Of a DNA stretch of 64,000 bases, positions 57,936-64,000 are shown piece by piece; the stretch's first letter is position 1; every line of letters starts with the position of its first letter. The stretch comes from Cinclus cinclus (taxonomy: Eukaryota > Chordata > Aves > Passeriformes > Cinclidae). Location: NCBI RefSeq assembly GCF_963662255.1, contig NC_085073.1:5325598-5389597 (forward strand), written 5' to 3'. The translations under genes were made by a program, and so were the position numbers. Under the pieces are notes generated by a model. It had not been told where the DNA came from, made no database searches, and saw nothing but the letters and a program-made list of their open reading frames with translations.

Positions 57936-59760
57936 TCTTTCTAAGGGCTTTATGAGGATGGGGGTCCCGGAGAGGCTGGAGGGGGGGGACCCCGCTGTCC
58001 TTCTGTCCCCGCTCTGTGTCCGGGGCAGTCCCACCGGTGTTTTCCCTTGGAGACGCCGGGGTGCCGCTCGGGGGTCCCACGGGTGCCCCCCCCGGGTCCC
58101 CGGCTGCGGTGACAGCTGTCGGGGTGGGGGGGGGGTGGTTGGTGGCTCCGGTTACGGTGACATCAGCCAGCCCTACCTTCCCACCTGGCGCGGGCGGGGG
58201 GCACGGGCCCCCCTCCCCTGGGGGTCGCGGGGGGTTGATGTGACAGCTGAGAGCTCTCGGAGCCCCCAGCGCCGCCGGGGCGTCCTGGAGAGGGGGTGCC
58301 CACCCTGGAGAGGGGGTGCCCACCCCCAGCTATGGGAGTCACGCATGCGGGACCCCCCGTGCGCGCGGAGGGGACAGTGGTGGTGACATCGCGTCAGCGG
58401 CCGAGACGGCCGGAGCAGCTCAGGTGGGCAGGGAGCGGCGCTGGGGGCTGGGGGGGTGGGGGGTTGCAGATGCCACAGGGAAGGGCTCCCAGCTCCGGAG
58501 AGGGACGGGAAGGGGGGGCAGAGTGACCCTCCCAGCAGGGACACCCCTCCTCTGTGGGATCAGAGATCCCGCTGCGCTCAGAGCCCCTGGGAACTGCAGC
58601 GAGATGGGGAGCACTGGGGGCTGCCCCCCCTTCCTGCCCCATTCCCCCAGTGCCGGGGGTCGCCGAGATGCTGGGTGGTTTGGGGGGAGTGGGACACGTG
58701 AAGCAGCTTCCCCCGCCCCCCCAAACTTTGTGCGTGCCGGGTGAGGGCTGAGCGAGCTCTGGGATGAGGAAACTGAGGCACGGAGCAGCGACAGGGACAA
58801 GGGACATGCCCGACGCTGTTCACCCGCTCCGCGTCTCCGCTCCATGTGGAGATCCCCCCCCTCACCCCCGGCACATCCCCCCGGACTCCACCCGCTGCCT
58901 CAGTTTCCCCACAGCGACGCTGGGGACACGCACGGAGACCGTCCCCCCGCTCCGCCGCCGCCGTGAATGGGTCCCTGTTTGTCACCCCGCTGCTGCCGTG
59001 TCCCCCTCCCCGCCGCGCCCCCTCCTCCCCGTGCCCCCCTCTTCCCGCTGCCTTTTCTTTTCCCGCACAATCGCCGGCATTTATGGTGCCGGAGGCTCCT
59101 GTTACCATCGCAGGCTGGGGGACGGTGACACCGCACCCCCCGCTCCGGCTTCCAGGAGCCCGAGGCAGCGACAGGACTGCCCCCCCCGCCCCCAAACCCC
59201 ACCCGGCGCTGGGGGGGTTCTCAGGTGACCGCTGGACACCGAGCCCCTTCCCCGGGGTGGCTTTTTGGGGTCCCCCCTTCCTCCCTCCGGCAATGTCGGG
59301 CGCTGCTGTGTGACAAACCGGCCATAAAGGGCTCATTCCCTGCTTGTTGGGGACACCGTGGGGACACAGCTGGGTGTCACTGGGAGCTGTGGCACTGCGG
59401 GGACAGATTTGGATGTCTCTGAGATAGTGGGGACATGGTTGGGTATCCCCAGGGCTGTGACACCCTGAGGATGGGGTCAGTTGTCCCCAGGGGCTGTGAC
59501 ACCAGGGTCAGGTCCCACTGGGGTCACCTCCTGCCCGGGGGCTGTGACACAGCAGGGTCGGGGTCAGATGTCCCCGGGGAGCGGGGTGGGGACAGTGCCG
59601 GGTCTCACCCGGGGCCGGTGACACCAGGCAGGGGCTGGGGAGGCGTCCCCCCCGCTGGCACCACCCGGTGTCCGGGCCCTGTGACCCTCAGCCCCCCACA
59701 ATGTCACCCGTGCTCGGTCCCCGCGGGGGAGGAGGGCGCCGCTTCGATCGCTCCTGCTCC
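57936..59760 (+). other. SEMA6B: SEMA6B intron, no exon recognised
   Basis: GC-rich with scattered C/G runs. 59400-59640 carries a loose repeat of GGGGCTGTGACACC(A/G)GGGTCAGG. A CpG-rich patch (58930-59060) has CCGCCGCCG but no clear promoter signature. Confidence 0.45.
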
Positions 59761-59764
59761 CTGC

Positions 59765-59815
59765 TCCCATGGAATTAATGATCAATTAATTCCCTGCCCG
59801 GCTGCTAATTACCCA
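59765..59815. promoter_or_regulatory. Inverted-repeat homeodomain islet 0.4 kb upstream of the SEMA6B coding exon
   Basis: GGAATTAAT (59771-59779) and ATTAATTCC (59785-59793) are perfect 9-bp inverted arms with a 5-bp spacer; GCTGCTAATTACCC follows at 59801-59814. Confidence 0.45.
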
Positions 59816-60218
59816 ACCCCTCGGGAGCGGGCAGCAGGGTGGGGATGGTGGCCCAGCGTGGTGTGGGGACAGTGGCGGTGGCACTGGGGCTGTCTGGATG
59901 GGGGGTGTGAACTGTACCCGGAGATTTTCCGAGACATGCCGGTGGAGTTCTTGTCCCCACGTCCTCGTGTCCCCGTGTCCCCCTGTCCAAGTGTCCTCAT
60001 CCCCCTGTCCCCAAGTCCCCATCCCTGCCCTGTCACCAACAGCGGCTTCCCCGCGTGCCGCTGGTGACAAACCACCAGCGTGGCCCCAATTCCCAGAGTC
60101 ACCGGAGGGTTTGGGGTGCTCCGGAGGGGGTTACCCCGGCACCCCGGTGGGTGCTGCCCCTCCCAGCCCTGCCCGTGCCCGCAGGTGCGGTGGGTGCCCA
60201 CCCCGGGCGGGGGTCGCC

Positions 60219-63611
<3,393 letters not shown>

Positions 63612-64000
63612 GTGGGTACCCGGGGGGCTGGGGGGCACTGGGAGGACTGGAAGGGGCTGGGAGGTGCCGGAGGTGCTGGCCAGAGCCTCCCGTGCTGCCT
63701 CTCCACGTTTGTGCCAGCACTGGGATCGCTGGGAGAGCTGATAAATCTCATACACTTTGCAGTCAAGATTGTCTCGTCCTAATTAAATCTGCCTTAATTG
63801 CTGCTTGATGGGGAATTAATCAAGCGGCGCTCTCGGGCCGCAGCCTCCCGCCGGCAGGGCAGCCGTGGCAGGAGCAGGGATGGGGACAGGGACATGGAAT
63901 GGGGACAGGGACCTGGGGTTGGGGGGGTGGGGATGGGGATTGGGATGTGGGGCTGGAGCTGGGGACATAGGGCTGGGGTGGGGGACACGGAGATGGGGAT
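63612..64000 (+). other. SEMA6B: SEMA6B intron at the window edge
   Basis: Starts at the donor CG|GTGGGTAC. 63745-63835 is an AT-rich islet (CCTAATTAAATC, CTTAATTGCTGC, GGAATTAATCAAGC). The rest is GGGGACAGGGA low complexity. Confidence 0.55.

Overview
The window is vertebrate DNA, and almost certainly avian. It holds many old CR1 retroposon fragments, short introns, very GC-rich intergenic DNA with C/G homopolymers, and four genes in the same order and relative orientation as human 19p13.3 (DPP9 - MYDGF - TNFAIP8L1 - SEMA6B). That block maps to a GC-rich microchromosome in birds (chromosome 28 in chicken, from memory). I cannot name the species.

Layout. (1) 1-15.8 kb: DPP9 on +. Nineteen coding exons are resolved, all with GT-AG junctions and consistent phase. 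They give 863 residues with an intact Ser730/Asp808/His840 triad. Four CR1 fragments lie in its introns, and the 3' UTR carries an (AT)n tract and a poly(A) signal. The exon holding the start codon stays open upstream of the ATG, so a longer isoform may start left of the window. (2) 15.8-18.0 kb: plain spacer. (3) 18.0-21.6 kb: MYDGF on +, six coding exons, 175 residues, ending in an RDEL retention signal; its start codon sits in a perfect TISU/YY1 element. (4) 21.6-30.5 kb: TNFAIP8L1 on -. One coding exon (186 residues) has a splice acceptor just upstream of the ATG. A likely noncoding first exon lies in a CpG island near 29.8-30.5 kb. (5) 30.5-60.2 kb: about 30 kb without any credible coding gene. 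(6) 48.6-63.6 kb: SEMA6B on +. A likely noncoding first exon lies in a CpG island ending at 49068, and a second, TATA-driven candidate lies near 57.0 kb. Eleven coding exons (60219-63611) encode residues 1-423, and the gene continues past the right edge.

The most interesting part is the 30-60 kb interval. I saw no recognisable CR1 copy from about 25.4 kb to the right edge, although nine lie in the left 25 kb. The GC-rich background is broken by more than fifteen short AT-rich islets. These carry homeodomain (TAATTA/TAATTG), bicoid-type, octamer (POU) and forkhead motifs, several as perfect palindromes. This looks like a regulatory landscape, most simply for SEMA6B, a neural guidance receptor/ligand gene; that is inference. 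The same interval contains several minisatellites, including two with 12-bp units and 60-bp higher-order structure, which create long but spurious open frames.

Functionally the four genes are not a pathway: a cytosolic post-proline peptidase (DPP9), a secretory-pathway/ER growth factor (MYDGF), a cytosolic TIPE-family protein linked to cell death and immunity (TNFAIP8L1), and a transmembrane semaphorin (SEMA6B). They are held together by conserved synteny.
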